64,000 nucleotides of DNA. Origin: Cryomorpha sp963748925 (GTDB taxonomy: Bacteria; Bacteroidota; Bacteroidia; Flavobacteriales_D; Cryomorphaceae). Numbering within the stretch: position 1 is the stretch's first letter; each line of letters opens with the position of its first letter. Where the stretch lies: assembly GCA_963748925.1 (NCBI GenBank), contig CAVVKG010000009.1, forward strand, positions 62,001-126,000. The letters are read 5' to 3'. The notes under the pieces are model-generated. The model was not told the DNA's origin. It made no database searches and worked only from the letters and a program-made list of their open reading frames with translations. A program made the position numbers and the translations under genes. Below are positions 47,501 through 56,900 of the stretch, in pieces.

Positions 47501-48079
47501 TACTCAGATCAGTTCAGTAAAAATCCACTTACTTCCGGTTTTGAGGAAAGTAAGGGTTTGGCTCATATCCTAAGAGTTCGCTATAACTTCACCGCCAAAT
47601 ACGGTATTATTTTAGAACAGGAAGTTGGGGAACGGGAGAGCTCTTCAGATTTTATTGAAGGCAGGAATTATAAAATAGACTATTTCAACTTAAAACAGAC
47701 CCTTACATACCAGCCCGGAACAGCATTCAGGTTAAGCCTTATCAACGATTATTCTCAAAAACAAAACAGCGAAGAGCTGGGAGGAGAAGATGCTGAAACA
47801 ATAGATATAGGTTTAGATTTCAGGCTCAGCAAAGTTGAAGCAGGAACGATGTTTGCCCAGTTCAACATAATATCTATAAAATATTCCGGAGATGTGAACA
47901 ACAGCATTTCCTATCAAATGCTCGATGGATTGCAGGACGGGACCAACCTAACCTGGGGGGCAGGTGTACAACGCAATTTAGGTAAAAACCTCCAACTTAG
48001 CATAAGCTACAACGGGCGAAAATCGGAGGACGTGAAATCGGTTCACACCGGCAATATGCAGGTAAGGGCTTTTTTCTAG
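44588..48079 (+). CDS. Very large predicted outer-membrane protein of unknown function
   Basis: About 1163 residues from ATG 44588, chosen because it leads straight into a signal peptide (IAAYLLAMSCLC, cleavage near VSGQ). The mature protein is beta-rich with long stretches of alternating hydrophobic and polar residues. It includes the segment GSISRGIGFGNNQDLTVNSTLSLQL and, in the second half, many barrel-like strands ending in short aromatic or Phe residues (the last residues are MQVRAFF). I place it among conserved Bacteroidota outer-membrane barrel proteins without a firm name. It shows no plug, OmpA or T9SS sorting domain. The gene stands alone between xth and a coiled-coil protein gene. 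Confidence 0.7.
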   Translation: MLIRSKRLTIAAYLLAMSCLCTHEVSGQDLSSFRMQTFEASNDTIVLDSLIIVQSTFKLFYSDSSLVADSSYFLNPVSRHFFWKADLPEAPLRAEYRVIAIDLNKPYRRRTTDIIQPEDEYFLSPNTYRPQVNQESVFGSTRLNKTGSISRGIGFGNNQDLTVNSTLSLQLNGQLTDEISVLASVTDDNIPIQPEGNTAQLQEFDQVFIQLYTDKSKLIVGDFILNRPRGYFTNYFKRAQGASFTTNQPFKKNVNLNFFTETSAAISKGKFARNIIQGLEGNQGPYRLRGNEGENFIIVLAGTEKVFIDGREMQRGQENDYIIDYNTAEITFTANQSITKDKRIAVEFQYSDANYVRTMIQTSTGIENEKYSAYFNFYSEQDAKNQPLQQDLDDDDRRILDAVGDNIQNAVAPNYSAIDEFNNDQIIYQLRDSLGYDSVFVRVTESASNLYVVNFSEVGPGNGDYVQNGFDATGRIFLWVAPDTIGGQIERQGNYAPLRLLVAPKRSQILMAGGTYKFSERTDAMIELGFSNNDINTFSEIGNDNNYSHGLLAKIKHAQPLSKKEDPLSLVGRINFESIGNNFQPIEPYRSVEFNRNWNLSPEINIENQNIISGSVGLEKPKKYNLIYGLNRFDAGTIYTGIKNELNANANLEGFNARFDGSILETTGIEKTQFTRHKSLVEKRIWITKIGFQDEREVNKRFVSDTDSLAATAYKFYDWQFYLTNPDTSKIGYRIFYRERDDFASSNNDLNQSTHASQYGVDLSLLQNPKNQFKATVSNRELKIVDPELTGQPPESTLLGRLEHTLRLAKNSILSNIYYEIGSGLERRQEFIYIQDPTGQGPYTWIDYNDNDVKELNEFELARPEDGDRYIRVFTPTDNYERAYSNQFSQSLNINPVALWNNKKGVLKVLSRFSNQAAFRIQRKTRIEDGAERFNPFLNAFGDSALISQSSSIRNTLFFNQSSSKFGVDYTYSDQFSKNPLTSGFEESKGLAHILRVRYNFTAKYGIILEQEVGERESSSDFIEGRNYKIDYFNLKQTLTYQPGTAFRLSLINDYSQKQNSEELGGEDAETIDIGLDFRLSKVEAGTMFAQFNIISIKYSGDVNNSISYQMLDGLQDGTNLTWGAGVQRNLGKNLQLSISYNGRKSEDVKSVHTGNMQVRAFF

Positions 48080-48080
48080 C

Positions 48081-49010
48081 CTATTTCAAATCAAAATTGG
48101 CCTTTCCTATAAGGGCTCCGCTTTCATACATTTCTACAATGTATTTCCCAGGCTGCAGCTCACTACCTTCAGCGTCAACAGTATAAAAAATGCATAGTTC
48201 CATCGCCTCATTTTGATACTCTATCTGGCGCTTTACGCTGTATTTCCCGCTTACCCCATTAAAGTCAAAACGATTGTCATCGCCATCAGTGCTATTAAGT
48301 ACTACCCCATCTGGGGTGATAATTCTTAGATAAATGGTTTTTTTACCTGGTGTTGAGATGCGATTCTCTCCCAAGCCGGCACAAGTACGAATCAATTCCG
48401 TTTTATTTGCCCTGTTTACTTCCGTTTGATTTCCGTTGTTGCGCACCTTAATACCCACACTTGTCATTCCATTGGCCTGTAGAATAGATCCGGTAGCCAC
48501 AATTTGCTCCAAATCTTTCTTTGAAGTTTCCAGTTTCTGTGCGAGAGTTTTCGTTTCAGAGAGCTCTTCTGCGAGAAATTGATTATCCTTTTTTAGGTCA
48601 ATATTCATTGTGTTTAAGGAATCGATAGTTACCAGATATCCTTTCATAATATCGCGGAGTGTGCTGGCCTCTTTCTTTAATTTTGAAATGATATAGGCAT
48701 CATCTTTATGCTTGTCCATTTGCTTAAGCAATTCCTTAATTTGCTCTTGTTGACCCATAATCTCGGCGTTAAGCCGGTCGTTATCTACAGTCATAGTATC
48801 ATACTGGATGAGCATTTCCTGAAGGTCATTCTTTAGTTGAAGTTGCTCTATTTCAAGCGAACTTATGGATTCGGTTTTCTCAACTACTTCTGTATGGCTT
48901 GTGAAGTACAATACCCCTAAAACAATACTCAACAGACCGAGCAGGGCAATAATAATTAGGTATTTTTTATTAGATTCTTTTTCTTGTGAGGGAGCAGGCT
49001 TATCAGACAT
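48081..49010 (-). CDS. Coiled-coil inner-membrane protein with beta-rich C-terminal domain
   Basis: This 309-residue protein has an N-terminal cytoplasmic stretch, one transmembrane segment (YLIIIALLGLLSIVLGVLYF, about residues 17-36), a long coiled coil (about 45-170), and a C-terminal domain (about 180-309) with strands such as KTIYLRIITPDGVVL and GKYIVEMYESGALIG. Such topology suggests an envelope anchoring or scaffold protein. The family is not recognised by name. It converges on the large outer-membrane protein gene with a single base between. Confidence 0.7.
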   Translation of the reverse strand: MSDKPAPSQEKESNKKYLIIIALLGLLSIVLGVLYFTSHTEVVEKTESISSLEIEQLQLKNDLQEMLIQYDTMTVDNDRLNAEIMGQQEQIKELLKQMDKHKDDAYIISKLKKEASTLRDIMKGYLVTIDSLNTMNIDLKKDNQFLAEELSETKTLAQKLETSKKDLEQIVATGSILQANGMTSVGIKVRNNGNQTEVNRANKTELIRTCAGLGENRISTPGKKTIYLRIITPDGVVLNSTDGDDNRFDFNGVSGKYSVKRQIEYQNEAMELCIFYTVDAEGSELQPGKYIVEMYESGALIGKANFDLK

Positions 49011-49077
49011 CAGATGTTTTTTTTAAAAAGAATGAAATTATACAACTAAAAAGGTAAATTTATACAATGACTTTGAA

Positions 49078-49785
49078 ATGGCAGAACGAAAGCAAAAGTA
49101 CTATTTTCAATGGTTGTATGATATAGGCAGGTTATTGTTTCCACAAAATTGCATATCATGCGGCTTTAACCTTGCAAATCAAGAAGATACTATTTGCGTG
49201 TCCTGTCTTTTTAAGATCCCAAAAACAAATTTTCATAGGGTAAAGAACAATCCTGTGGCCCAAAAATTTGATGGTAGAATGCCAATAAACGCCGGGTTTT
49301 CTTTTTTATTCTTTCACAAGGGAAATATAACTCAAATACTCCTGCATCAACTTAAATACAAAGGTCGTGAAGATCTTGGTGAAAGGTTAGGCGCCATGTT
49401 TGGCAAGGATCTGATAGATGAAAATTATCAAGTGCCCGACTTGATAATTCCGCTACCACTACACCCCGCCAAACTGGCTTTACGCGGCTACAACCAGTGT
49501 GACTCCATCGCGCGCGGTATGCAGAAATATTTGAAAGTAGATGTTGGTTATACCGCTGTTGCACGTGTGGTTGCCAATCCTACGCAGACCAGGAAAGCGC
49601 GTTTTGACAGATGGCTGAACGTAGAACATATTTTTGAGGTGGAGGAGCCTGATAAAATTATAGGAAAGCACATCTTACTGATAGATGATGTCATTACCAC
49701 CGGCTCAACTCTAGAGGCCTGCGGAAGATGTCTGCTAGATGCCGGGGCGGCAGAAATTAGCATTGCCACCATTGCATCCGCATAA
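49078..49785 (+). CDS. comF: ComF family phosphoribosyltransferase-like protein
   Basis: This 235-residue protein has an N-terminal zinc finger formed by CISCGF (about 22-27) and CVSC (about 41-44). The phosphoribosyltransferase fold follows, with IIPLPLHPAKLALRGYNQCDSIARG and the PRPP loop ILLIDDVITTGSTLEACGR near 200-218. ComF is linked to competence and DNA uptake; the enzymatic activity is unclear. It starts at the ATG 49078. The stop lies just before a -7 box used by the next gene. Confidence 0.88.
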   Translation: MAERKQKYYFQWLYDIGRLLFPQNCISCGFNLANQEDTICVSCLFKIPKTNFHRVKNNPVAQKFDGRMPINAGFSFLFFHKGNITQILLHQLKYKGREDLGERLGAMFGKDLIDENYQVPDLIIPLPLHPAKLALRGYNQCDSIARGMQKYLKVDVGYTAVARVVANPTQTRKARFDRWLNVEHIFEVEEPDKIIGKHILLIDDVITTGSTLEACGRCLLDAGAAEISIATIASA

Positions 49786-49798
49786 ACACATATCTTTG
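49772..49798 (+). promoter_or_regulatory. Promoter with TATCTTTG box for the GAF-domain reductase gene
   Basis: TTG at 49772-49774 and TATCTTTG at 49791-49798 lie 16 bases apart. The box is followed by CAGC and then ATG, the same spacing as at the DUF3109 gene, so the mRNA is probably leaderless. It overlaps the end of comF. Confidence 0.55.
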
Positions 49799-49802
49799 CA
49801 GC

Positions 49803-50264
49803 ATGAATCGCAATTACGAAGACATTCTAAAACACGTAAAAGGAGTGCTGGAAGGTGAAACGGACCTTATTGCCAATCTCGCAAATGTGGCAGCCATCCT
49901 CAAAACTCTGCCTGGATTTTTTTGGGTTGGGTTTTATATTGTACGCAATGATATATTGGTATTAGGCCCTTTTCAAGGACCAGTTGCTTGTACGAGAATA
50001 GGTTTGGGCAAAGGGGTATGTGGAACATCCTGGGCGCAGAAAAAATCAATTCTCGTTGAAGACGTCCACGCCTTTCCCGGTCATATCGCCTGCAACCCCA
50101 ATTCAAAGTCTGAACTGGTAGTGCCCGTTTTTGACCCTTCCGGAAATGTGGCATTCATTTTGGATGCTGACAGCGACACGCTAAGCGCATTTGATGAAAA
50201 TGACCGCATTGCACTCGAAAAAATAGCTACTTACATTACAGACACTTTAACAGTAACAGCCTGA
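49803..50264 (+). CDS. msrC: GAF-domain free methionine-R-sulfoxide reductase (MsrC type)
   Basis: This 153-residue protein is predicted to reduce free methionine-R-sulfoxide. The GAF fold shows PGFFWVGFYIVRNDILVLGPFQGPVACTRI, GKGVCGTSWAQKK, LVEDVHAFPGHIACN and SELVVPVF, the fRMsr pattern. The three cysteines expected for the resolving and catalytic set are at about 59-61 (ACTRI), 73-75 (VCGT) and 98-100 (IAC). It is translationally linked to the next lipoprotein gene through a CTGA overlap. Confidence 0.92.
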   Translation: MNRNYEDILKHVKGVLEGETDLIANLANVAAILKTLPGFFWVGFYIVRNDILVLGPFQGPVACTRIGLGKGVCGTSWAQKKSILVEDVHAFPGHIACNPNSKSELVVPVFDPSGNVAFILDADSDTLSAFDENDRIALEKIATYITDTLTVTA

Positions 50265-51892
50265 GAACTCTCACTTTCATATTTTTAATTCTTTTGGGAA
50301 TCGGATGTGCACGCCAATCATCTCCAACAGGGGGTGAAAAGGACGAAACACCGCCCCAGGTGCTCAACTATAGTCCGCCCAATTTCACAACAAATTTTAC
50401 TGAGTCCGGATTTGAGCTTGAGTTTGATGAATTCATTCAAGTACAAAACTTCGGCGCTCAATTGGTTATATCTCCGCCACTTCAACAAACACCAGATTAC
50501 AGTGTTCGCGGAAAACGACTTATTGTAAGTTGGAAAGACACATTACTTGAAAACTCAACCTATCAGTTCAATTTGGGGAAATCTGTAGTAGATGTAAATG
50601 AGGGAAATATTAATCCCGATCTGATCTATGTTTTCTCAACGGGAAGTTTTATTGACTCTCTAAACATTCTGGGAACTGTAGTTAGTGCCGCGGACAATAC
50701 ACCGGTTGAACAAGCCGCAGTGCTTATTTACAGAGGCGATGCCGATAGTCTTCCCACAACGAGTCCTCCAGATTATTTTACCTTAACGGATGTAAATGGT
50801 AATTTCAAGATTCGTTATTTACCCGAAAATGATTACCAGATTTTTGCCTTAAAGGAGGAGAACAGCAATTACCTCTACAATGGCCCTCCTGAGAAAATAG
50901 GATTTCTCGACGAGCGGGTTTACAGCTCGCTAAACGATTCGGTTTATACGTATTTATTGCCGGCATTTATTGAAAAAGATACAAGCCAATATATTACTTC
51001 TCAAACGGGAACCGATTTTGGTTATTACGAAATCATTTTTAATGTGCCAACGAAAAATGCCGATGTTCAATTTTACGATTTGGAAAGAGATAATCAACTG
51101 AAGGCAATAAGTTTATTCAATGCTACCAAAGACACTTTAAAGAGCTGGGTAACATTTCCTGAGCGAGACAATTTTGAAGAAGTAGCAGTTTACATTAATG
51201 AGGATTCCACCTTTGCAGATACGACCTTCTGGTATCTTGAAATAAATCCGAAATACAAGAAAAAAGCAGAGCTCAAAATCACTTCAAATACTACTCAAAG
51301 CAGACTCGATTTAGAGAAATCCTTTTCTCTTGATTTTAACAATCCACTTACAGAGGTAGACACTTCACTGATTTTTTTCCTGGAAGATAGTGTTCAGGTT
51401 TATCCACAAAATTTTGAGCGTCTGAATCTGAATAAAAAATTGGTGGTGAATTATCCGTTCAAGCCCACTTCCAAATACATATTTAGAGCGAGACCCGGGG
51501 CTTTTAAAGATGTATTCGGAATATATAGTGATTCCATTTCAATCCCTTTTAATCTGCGTGAATCTGAGTATTATGGCAGTCTTACTGTTTCAATTGGAGC
51601 TTCCTCAGATAGTAGTTCTACAACTAAAATTCTCCAAGTCCTTAGCAGCCAGGGAAAAATCATAGCAGAGCGCACTTATTCTAATAGTTTAAATACTTCT
51701 TTTAAACGCTTAAAACCGGGGGAATACCGGGTAGAAGTCATTTTTGATGAAAATGAGAATGGCATTTGGGACACTGGAATTTACAGAGAGAAAGTACAAC
51801 CCGAAAAACGCAGTATTTACCCTGAAGAAATTGAAGTGCGCTCAAATTGGGAGTTTGAGTTGGAATGGACACCTACTACACCTTTTGATTAG
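50261..51892 (+). CDS. Ig-like-domain lipoprotein, probably with a CTG start codon
   Basis: About 543 residues if translation begins at CTG 50261. This reading gives the text (L/M)RTLTFIFLILLGIGC, a textbook lipoprotein signal with lipobox Cys near residue 16, then PTGGEKDETPP, a conserved start seen in Bacteroidota Ig-like lipoproteins. A TTG inside (50294) would leave no signal. No ATG, GTG or TTG in frame lies upstream before the previous gene. The CTG sits in CTGA, overlapping the stop of the preceding gene exactly as ATGA usually does. The mature protein has Ig-like (SbsA-type) and carboxypeptidase-regulatory-like strands (VEQAAVLIYRGDAD, LTDVNGNFKIRYLPENDY). Periplasmic or surface function unknown. 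Confidence 0.8.
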   Translation: MRTLTFIFLILLGIGCARQSSPTGGEKDETPPQVLNYSPPNFTTNFTESGFELEFDEFIQVQNFGAQLVISPPLQQTPDYSVRGKRLIVSWKDTLLENSTYQFNLGKSVVDVNEGNINPDLIYVFSTGSFIDSLNILGTVVSAADNTPVEQAAVLIYRGDADSLPTTSPPDYFTLTDVNGNFKIRYLPENDYQIFALKEENSNYLYNGPPEKIGFLDERVYSSLNDSVYTYLLPAFIEKDTSQYITSQTGTDFGYYEIIFNVPTKNADVQFYDLERDNQLKAISLFNATKDTLKSWVTFPERDNFEEVAVYINEDSTFADTTFWYLEINPKYKKKAELKITSNTTQSRLDLEKSFSLDFNNPLTEVDTSLIFFLEDSVQVYPQNFERLNLNKKLVVNYPFKPTSKYIFRARPGAFKDVFGIYSDSISIPFNLRESEYYGSLTVSIGASSDSSSTTKILQVLSSQGKIIAERTYSNSLNTSFKRLKPGEYRVEVIFDENENGIWDTGIYREKVQPEKRSIYPEEIEVRSNWEFELEWTPTTPFD

Positions 51893-51963
51893 AGAAAACG
51901 GATAAGGGTTTGAATAACAAGCAATGCAAAACCAAGCGAATCGAAGATGCTGCCCGGAAAAAA

Positions 51964-52743
51964 CTAAATCTCCAGATCGAAACGGTCTGAATCCATAAAT
52001 ACAGGAAATTTTTCTCTAAACGTCTCCAGACTTTCAAGGTCCAAAGTCGCATAAATCCAACCTTCCTTTTCGTTTTTTTCCAGTGTAATAGCCTCACCTT
52101 TAGGGTCAATAACTACGGAGTGACCGTTGTAATCTACCTCATTGCCATCTTTTCCTATTCTATTTAAGCCTATTACATAACATTGGTTTTCTATAGCTCT
52201 GGCACACAAAAGTTTATCCCAGGCCGCAACGCGCGCCTCAGGCCAGTTCGCAACATATATCTGCAAGTCAAATTTATTGCTCCTGCTCCATACCGGAAAC
52301 CGCAAATCATAGCATACACGTGGCATAATGCGCCAGCTCTTGAAATTGATTTCCGGGCGGTCTTTACCTGGAGAAAAAGTGTGGTGTTCATCCGCCATTC
52401 TAAATAAATGACGCTTATTGTAAGTGGTTTTTATTGTACCATTTTCGGCCCAAATAAATCGATTGAAAAACTTCTTTTCTTCTGTTATGACCAAACTGGC
52501 GCAGATTGCAACGTCCAGCTCAAGAGATTTTTCCTTCAGCCATTTTACAGAATCACCCTCCATTGTTTCAGCTACTTGGGAGGCATTCATAGTAAAGCCC
52601 GTATTGAACATTTCGGGAAGAACTACTAAATCGCAACCCTCTGTCAATTGAGTTAATCCTTTATCATAATTGGCTCTATTTGCTTCTGGATTCTGCCAGA
52701 TAAGATTGGCCTGAAACAAAGCAACTTTTAGTTCCTTTTTCAT
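51964..52743 (-). CDS. Omega-amidase-type nitrilase-superfamily hydrolase (YafV-like)
   Basis: This 259-residue cytoplasmic enzyme has the Glu-Lys-Cys triad: Glu in VVLPEMFNTGF (about 45), Lys in YNKRHLF (about 113), and Cys in MPRVCYDLRFP (about 144). Related YafV/Nit2 enzymes hydrolyse alpha-ketoglutaramate, the product of glutamine transamination. It overlaps the transaminase gene by four bases (ATGA), which fits the known glutamine transaminase K plus omega-amidase pairing. The frame ends normally. Confidence 0.9.
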   Translation of the reverse strand: MKKELKVALFQANLIWQNPEANRANYDKGLTQLTEGCDLVVLPEMFNTGFTMNASQVAETMEGDSVKWLKEKSLELDVAICASLVITEEKKFFNRFIWAENGTIKTTYNKRHLFRMADEHHTFSPGKDRPEINFKSWRIMPRVCYDLRFPVWSRSNKFDLQIYVANWPEARVAAWDKLLCARAIENQCYVIGLNRIGKDGNEVDYNGHSVVIDPKGEAITLEKNEKEGWIYATLDLESLETFREKFPVFMDSDRFDLEI

Positions 52744-53897
52744 ATCTCGTTTAGCAATTTTGCAGCCTGTTGCAAGGTGCTATCGCTCTTGGCAAAACAA
52801 AACCTCAGTACATGCTGCTCTAGTGGTTGATGATAGAAAACAGATACAGGGATCGCTGCTACTCCAAATTTCTTTGTAAGCAATTCAGCGTACTGCACTT
52901 CCTTTTTTTTACTGATTTTAGCGAAGCTTAAAAGCTGAAAATAAGTGCCCTGAGATTTCGGGATTGGTAAAAATCTGGAAGGCTCTATGGCTTCGAGAAA
53001 AACATCTCGTTTTTGCTCATAGATTTTTGATAACCCTTCGTAGCGTTCAGGCTTTTCGATGTATTCAGCGAGCGCGTATTGCATCGGGGTATTAATAGAA
53101 AATATCAGGTATTGATGAACCTTTCGAAACTCGCTCATCAAGTTTTGAGGCCCATAGATATACCCGGTTTTCCATCCTGTGGCATGAAATGTCTTTCCAA
53201 AACTCGCTACAATCAGCGAGCGCTTTGCAAGTTCTTCGTAGCGGGCAGCGCTGTGATGAATTGCGCCATCAAAAACAATATGCTCATAAACCTCATCGCT
53301 CAGTACAAGAGCGTCACTATCTACTGCGAGTTTTTCAAGCTCGCGCATGTCCTTGTCGTTCCAAATTGTACCCGATGGGTTGTGAGGAGTGTTTATAATG
53401 ATCAATTTTGTTCGGCGCGTTACTACTTTTCTTACCTCATCCCAATTCACACGGTATTCCGGTGCATGCATCTGCACAAAAACAGGTTTGCCATGGTTGA
53501 GGATAATCGGTGGCACATAACAATCGTATGCCGGCGTAAATACAATCACTTCATCTTCATCCCTAACAAGAGCTGTTATAGCAGTGTAAATTGCCTGTGT
53601 GGCCCCGGCTGTAACTGTAATCTCGGTTTCAGGGTTGTAGCTGCGGCCATATGTGCGTGCAATTTTTGCCGAAATAGCATTTCTGAGCGCCGGCACGCCT
53701 TGCATAGGCGCGTATTGATTGTGGCCAGCCTGCATATGTTTTGTAACCAGACTGATAAGATCCGGATCGATTTCAAAATCAGGAAAACCCTGAGCCAGAT
53801 TTATAGCTCCGTGGTCGGCAGCCATTTTGCTCATTACAGAAAAAATGGTTGTGCCCACCTGTGGCAATTTTGAGGAAATAGATACTGGTGAAATCAT
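52740..53897 (-). CDS. Methionine/glutamine-type aminotransferase (YbdL/KAT-like)
   Basis: This 385-residue PLP-dependent class I aminotransferase shows the features NLAQGFPDFEIDP, NQYAPMQGVPALRNAISAK, TVTAGATQAIYTA, INTPHNPSGTIW with the PLP Asn, SDEVYEHIVFD, and the Schiff-base lysine in ASFGKTFHATGWKTGY (about 233-240). Relatives convert methionine, glutamine or kynurenine with 2-oxoacids. Operonic linkage with an omega-amidase favours glutamine-dependent recycling of 4-methylthio-2-oxobutanoate in methionine salvage. Length is typical. Confidence 0.9.
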   Translation of the reverse strand: MISPVSISSKLPQVGTTIFSVMSKMAADHGAINLAQGFPDFEIDPDLISLVTKHMQAGHNQYAPMQGVPALRNAISAKIARTYGRSYNPETEITVTAGATQAIYTAITALVRDEDEVIVFTPAYDCYVPPIILNHGKPVFVQMHAPEYRVNWDEVRKVVTRRTKLIIINTPHNPSGTIWNDKDMRELEKLAVDSDALVLSDEVYEHIVFDGAIHHSAARYEELAKRSLIVASFGKTFHATGWKTGYIYGPQNLMSEFRKVHQYLIFSINTPMQYALAEYIEKPERYEGLSKIYEQKRDVFLEAIEPSRFLPIPKSQGTYFQLLSFAKISKKKEVQYAELLTKKFGVAAIPVSVFYHQPLEQHVLRFCFAKSDSTLQQAAKLLNEI

Positions 53898-53978
53898 TAG
53901 TAGGGGCTTTTCAAAACCTGAAGTCTATAAATCAGAATTGAAGTTAAGATAAAAGGCAAAAATAGAAAACGCAACGTT

Positions 53979-56900
53979 CTAATTGGACAATTTGCCAGCA
54001 ACAATGCAAGGAATTTTAATTATTTCTGTGTTTCCGTTTAAATTAAACAGACTAATAACATAAATGTGAGGCCCAATTCGCGCCTTGATGCCATCATCAG
54101 TCACACCATCCCACGAAATGGTTCCTGAGGTTGCCAGAAGTAAGTTGTTTTCGAGCGTTTTTAGCAAACGCCCACTACGATCATAAATTTCAATGGTAGC
54201 AACATAGCCGGGATCTTCGAGGCTGTAATTCAAATTTAAAATATCTTCAAAACCATCATTATCTGGCGAGAAAATCTCGTTTTCAAATTCAAAATTTGTG
54301 CGTGCTGTTCCTTCCGGATTGTACTGAGAATTTAAATACCCCGGGGTTGCAAAACCGACTGTCTCGGCCGCTGAAGTCCAGTTTCCTCCATCGTTTGTTG
54401 GTCGGGTAAAACTCATCCGCTCAAGCGACACTCCCTTAAACGTATTCAGCAATGAAAAATGGTAGGAGTCAAGATAATCAAATCTATCCATCTCTGTTTC
54501 CGCCTGATCTATTAGAATAACCGAACCCGAACTGTTGTTGTAGGAAGGCAAAGATTCCATTCCCAGATAATTCTCCGGTTTTCCAAAAGGGTATTCTTGT
54601 ATAATATTTTGAGGACTTGCCGTAAAGACCAGATAATCGCCGGGAAACATAAGAACCGGGTCTGAAGTAATAACTCTTGTTGTGAAATCACTGTTTTGCA
54701 ATGCCCAGTTTTGCAGACTGATAATTTTATCACTCACATTCACCACTTCCACAAAATCAGAGCCTCCCGTTTGGGGATAAAAGAGCACTTCATTGATTAA
54801 AATATCACCTACCTCGGCCGCTTGAGGCAGTCCGAAATTGAGCGTTTGTATTTCCGTGTTTTCATTTCCAATACAATCCGTAAAACCGATTGTTGAAATG
54901 GTATAAGTAATGTTCTCCGCCAAAGGTTCCCCAAGTTCAATGCTCAGCGAATTTAAACTCGGGAAAATGGGGCTGACCTCAACAATAGGTAATTCAGGAC
55001 TTAACGTAACCGTAGCTGTGAGCACACTAAGCTCATCAATTGTTTCCGAAAAATAGAGCTCGAGATGGGTTGAGTCAATCACGAAAATAGCAGTAGCTAT
55101 GGGAGGAGTAGTGTCAGGATCGTTGCTGATGATTGAATTCACGGTGCCGGGCGTTCCCCCAACTTCGCTAACCGAAGCCGCCCAGTTATCGTCGGCGCGG
55201 CAAGGCTCATCCAAGTTTATTCGCTCGAGGCTATATCCGCCATCTTCTTTATTGGCATCCTGGTACCAGCTCAACATGTAGTTAGCTCGATCTATTTCTT
55301 CATCATTCGCGTTGTAAAGCACCAGGTCTCGACCACCATTTGTGAAATAGGTTGTGCCCAGATCTTCAAGAATATAAACATCGGGGTAAAGCAAAAATTC
55401 CAGAGTCAAATCTTCGTCAATACAGAGCAAATATTCTCCGGGAAACAAAATACGCGATTGATTAAAAACCTTGTCATTAAGTCTAATTCCCGAAACATCA
55501 ATAGTCTTATTGCTGGCATTGTAAAGTTCAAAATACTCACCTTCCGGCAATCCATTCGAAGGACTCGGATCGGCCATAATCTCAGAAATTAGCAGATCAT
55601 AAAGCTCAGGCTGATCACCAAGAAATATTTCAATCTGCGTGTCTGGAGCGATTTCATTTCCTATACAATCCTCTAAATCGCTTATGGTGAGAAGATACGA
55701 AACACCCACTTCGAGTGGATTATTTAGCTGAAGCTGAACGGACTGAAGATCAGGAGATACTATAATTGCTGTATTTGAAACACCTTGATTCCAGGTGTAC
55801 AAACCAGTTTCCAGACTTGTCTGGTTCATGCTTTCGCTGAAATTAACCTGTAGGGTCTGATCATTCAGAAGTTGGAATGAGGAGATTGTAGGTGGAGTAG
55901 TATCCGGAGTTTCATTAAAAATAGAGTTCTGGCTTCCCGGAGTGCCGCCGCTTTCGTCGTTTGTGCCATTCCAGTTATTTGATCCGGAGCATTCAGTAAA
56001 AGGGTTGATCAATTCTAAGGAATAGCCACCTTCTTTTTTAACGGGATCGTTGTACCATGAATCGGAATAGGAAACAATGTCGATAATCACTCCCTGCGGA
56101 TTGAGCAAGGTAAGACTGTCAGATGCATTTGCTAAAGCAGTAAAAGAAGTTATACCTATTACCGTCCCGAATTCCTCAAATAGCTCGGTGTTTTCTGCAT
56201 CGCATAGAATCACAAATTCTCCTGGCATCAAAACGAGAGATGTCAACGTTTTTGAAGTCGTGGTGTTTACGAGCGACCAATTAGCCATATCGAATATTCC
56301 TGAGCTCGCATTGAATATTTCGAGGTACTCCGCATCGGGTAAGCCTACAACAGGAGTGGGATCTGCGAAAATCTCATTGAAAACAACATCCTTGTAATTC
56401 GATGGATCAGGGAGAAAATAAAAAATTTCTATGGTTTGGGTAGACATAGCGTTTCCGACTAGGTCTTCTACATTGGTAACATTTACGGAAACAGTGGTAC
56501 CATTTGGAATCGGATCAGCAATGGTGAGCGTAACAATGGTTGGATCTATCAGATTTAGTTCTGCAGAAGAAACTGCAGAAGAAATTCCAATGAGTTCATA
56601 ATTATCAGCATCTTGAGCAGTAGTTGGGTCGAGCACTTCGCTAAAGGAAAGCTCAATCTCTGTTGAAGAATTGGCAACACCACCTATTATCAAAGGTGGA
56701 GTTTCATCAACAGGAATGGGCCCAACGGCAATATTGTCGAAGTAGTGACTATTAATTGCAGAAGCTGCCGAAGATTGATTAATAAAGAAACCAAAATGGG
56801 TAGTAGTAGTGATTGAATTATCCATTACCGAACCCCCAGATACAAATGTGCCCGTTTGGTCTTCATCATAGAAAATATTCCATTCACCTGAAGCTGTGCG

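Noticed and set aside
53079..53873. 264-codon plus-strand frame opposite the aminotransferase
   Set aside because: Antisense shadow of a well-conserved aminotransferase, with no domain signature of its own.
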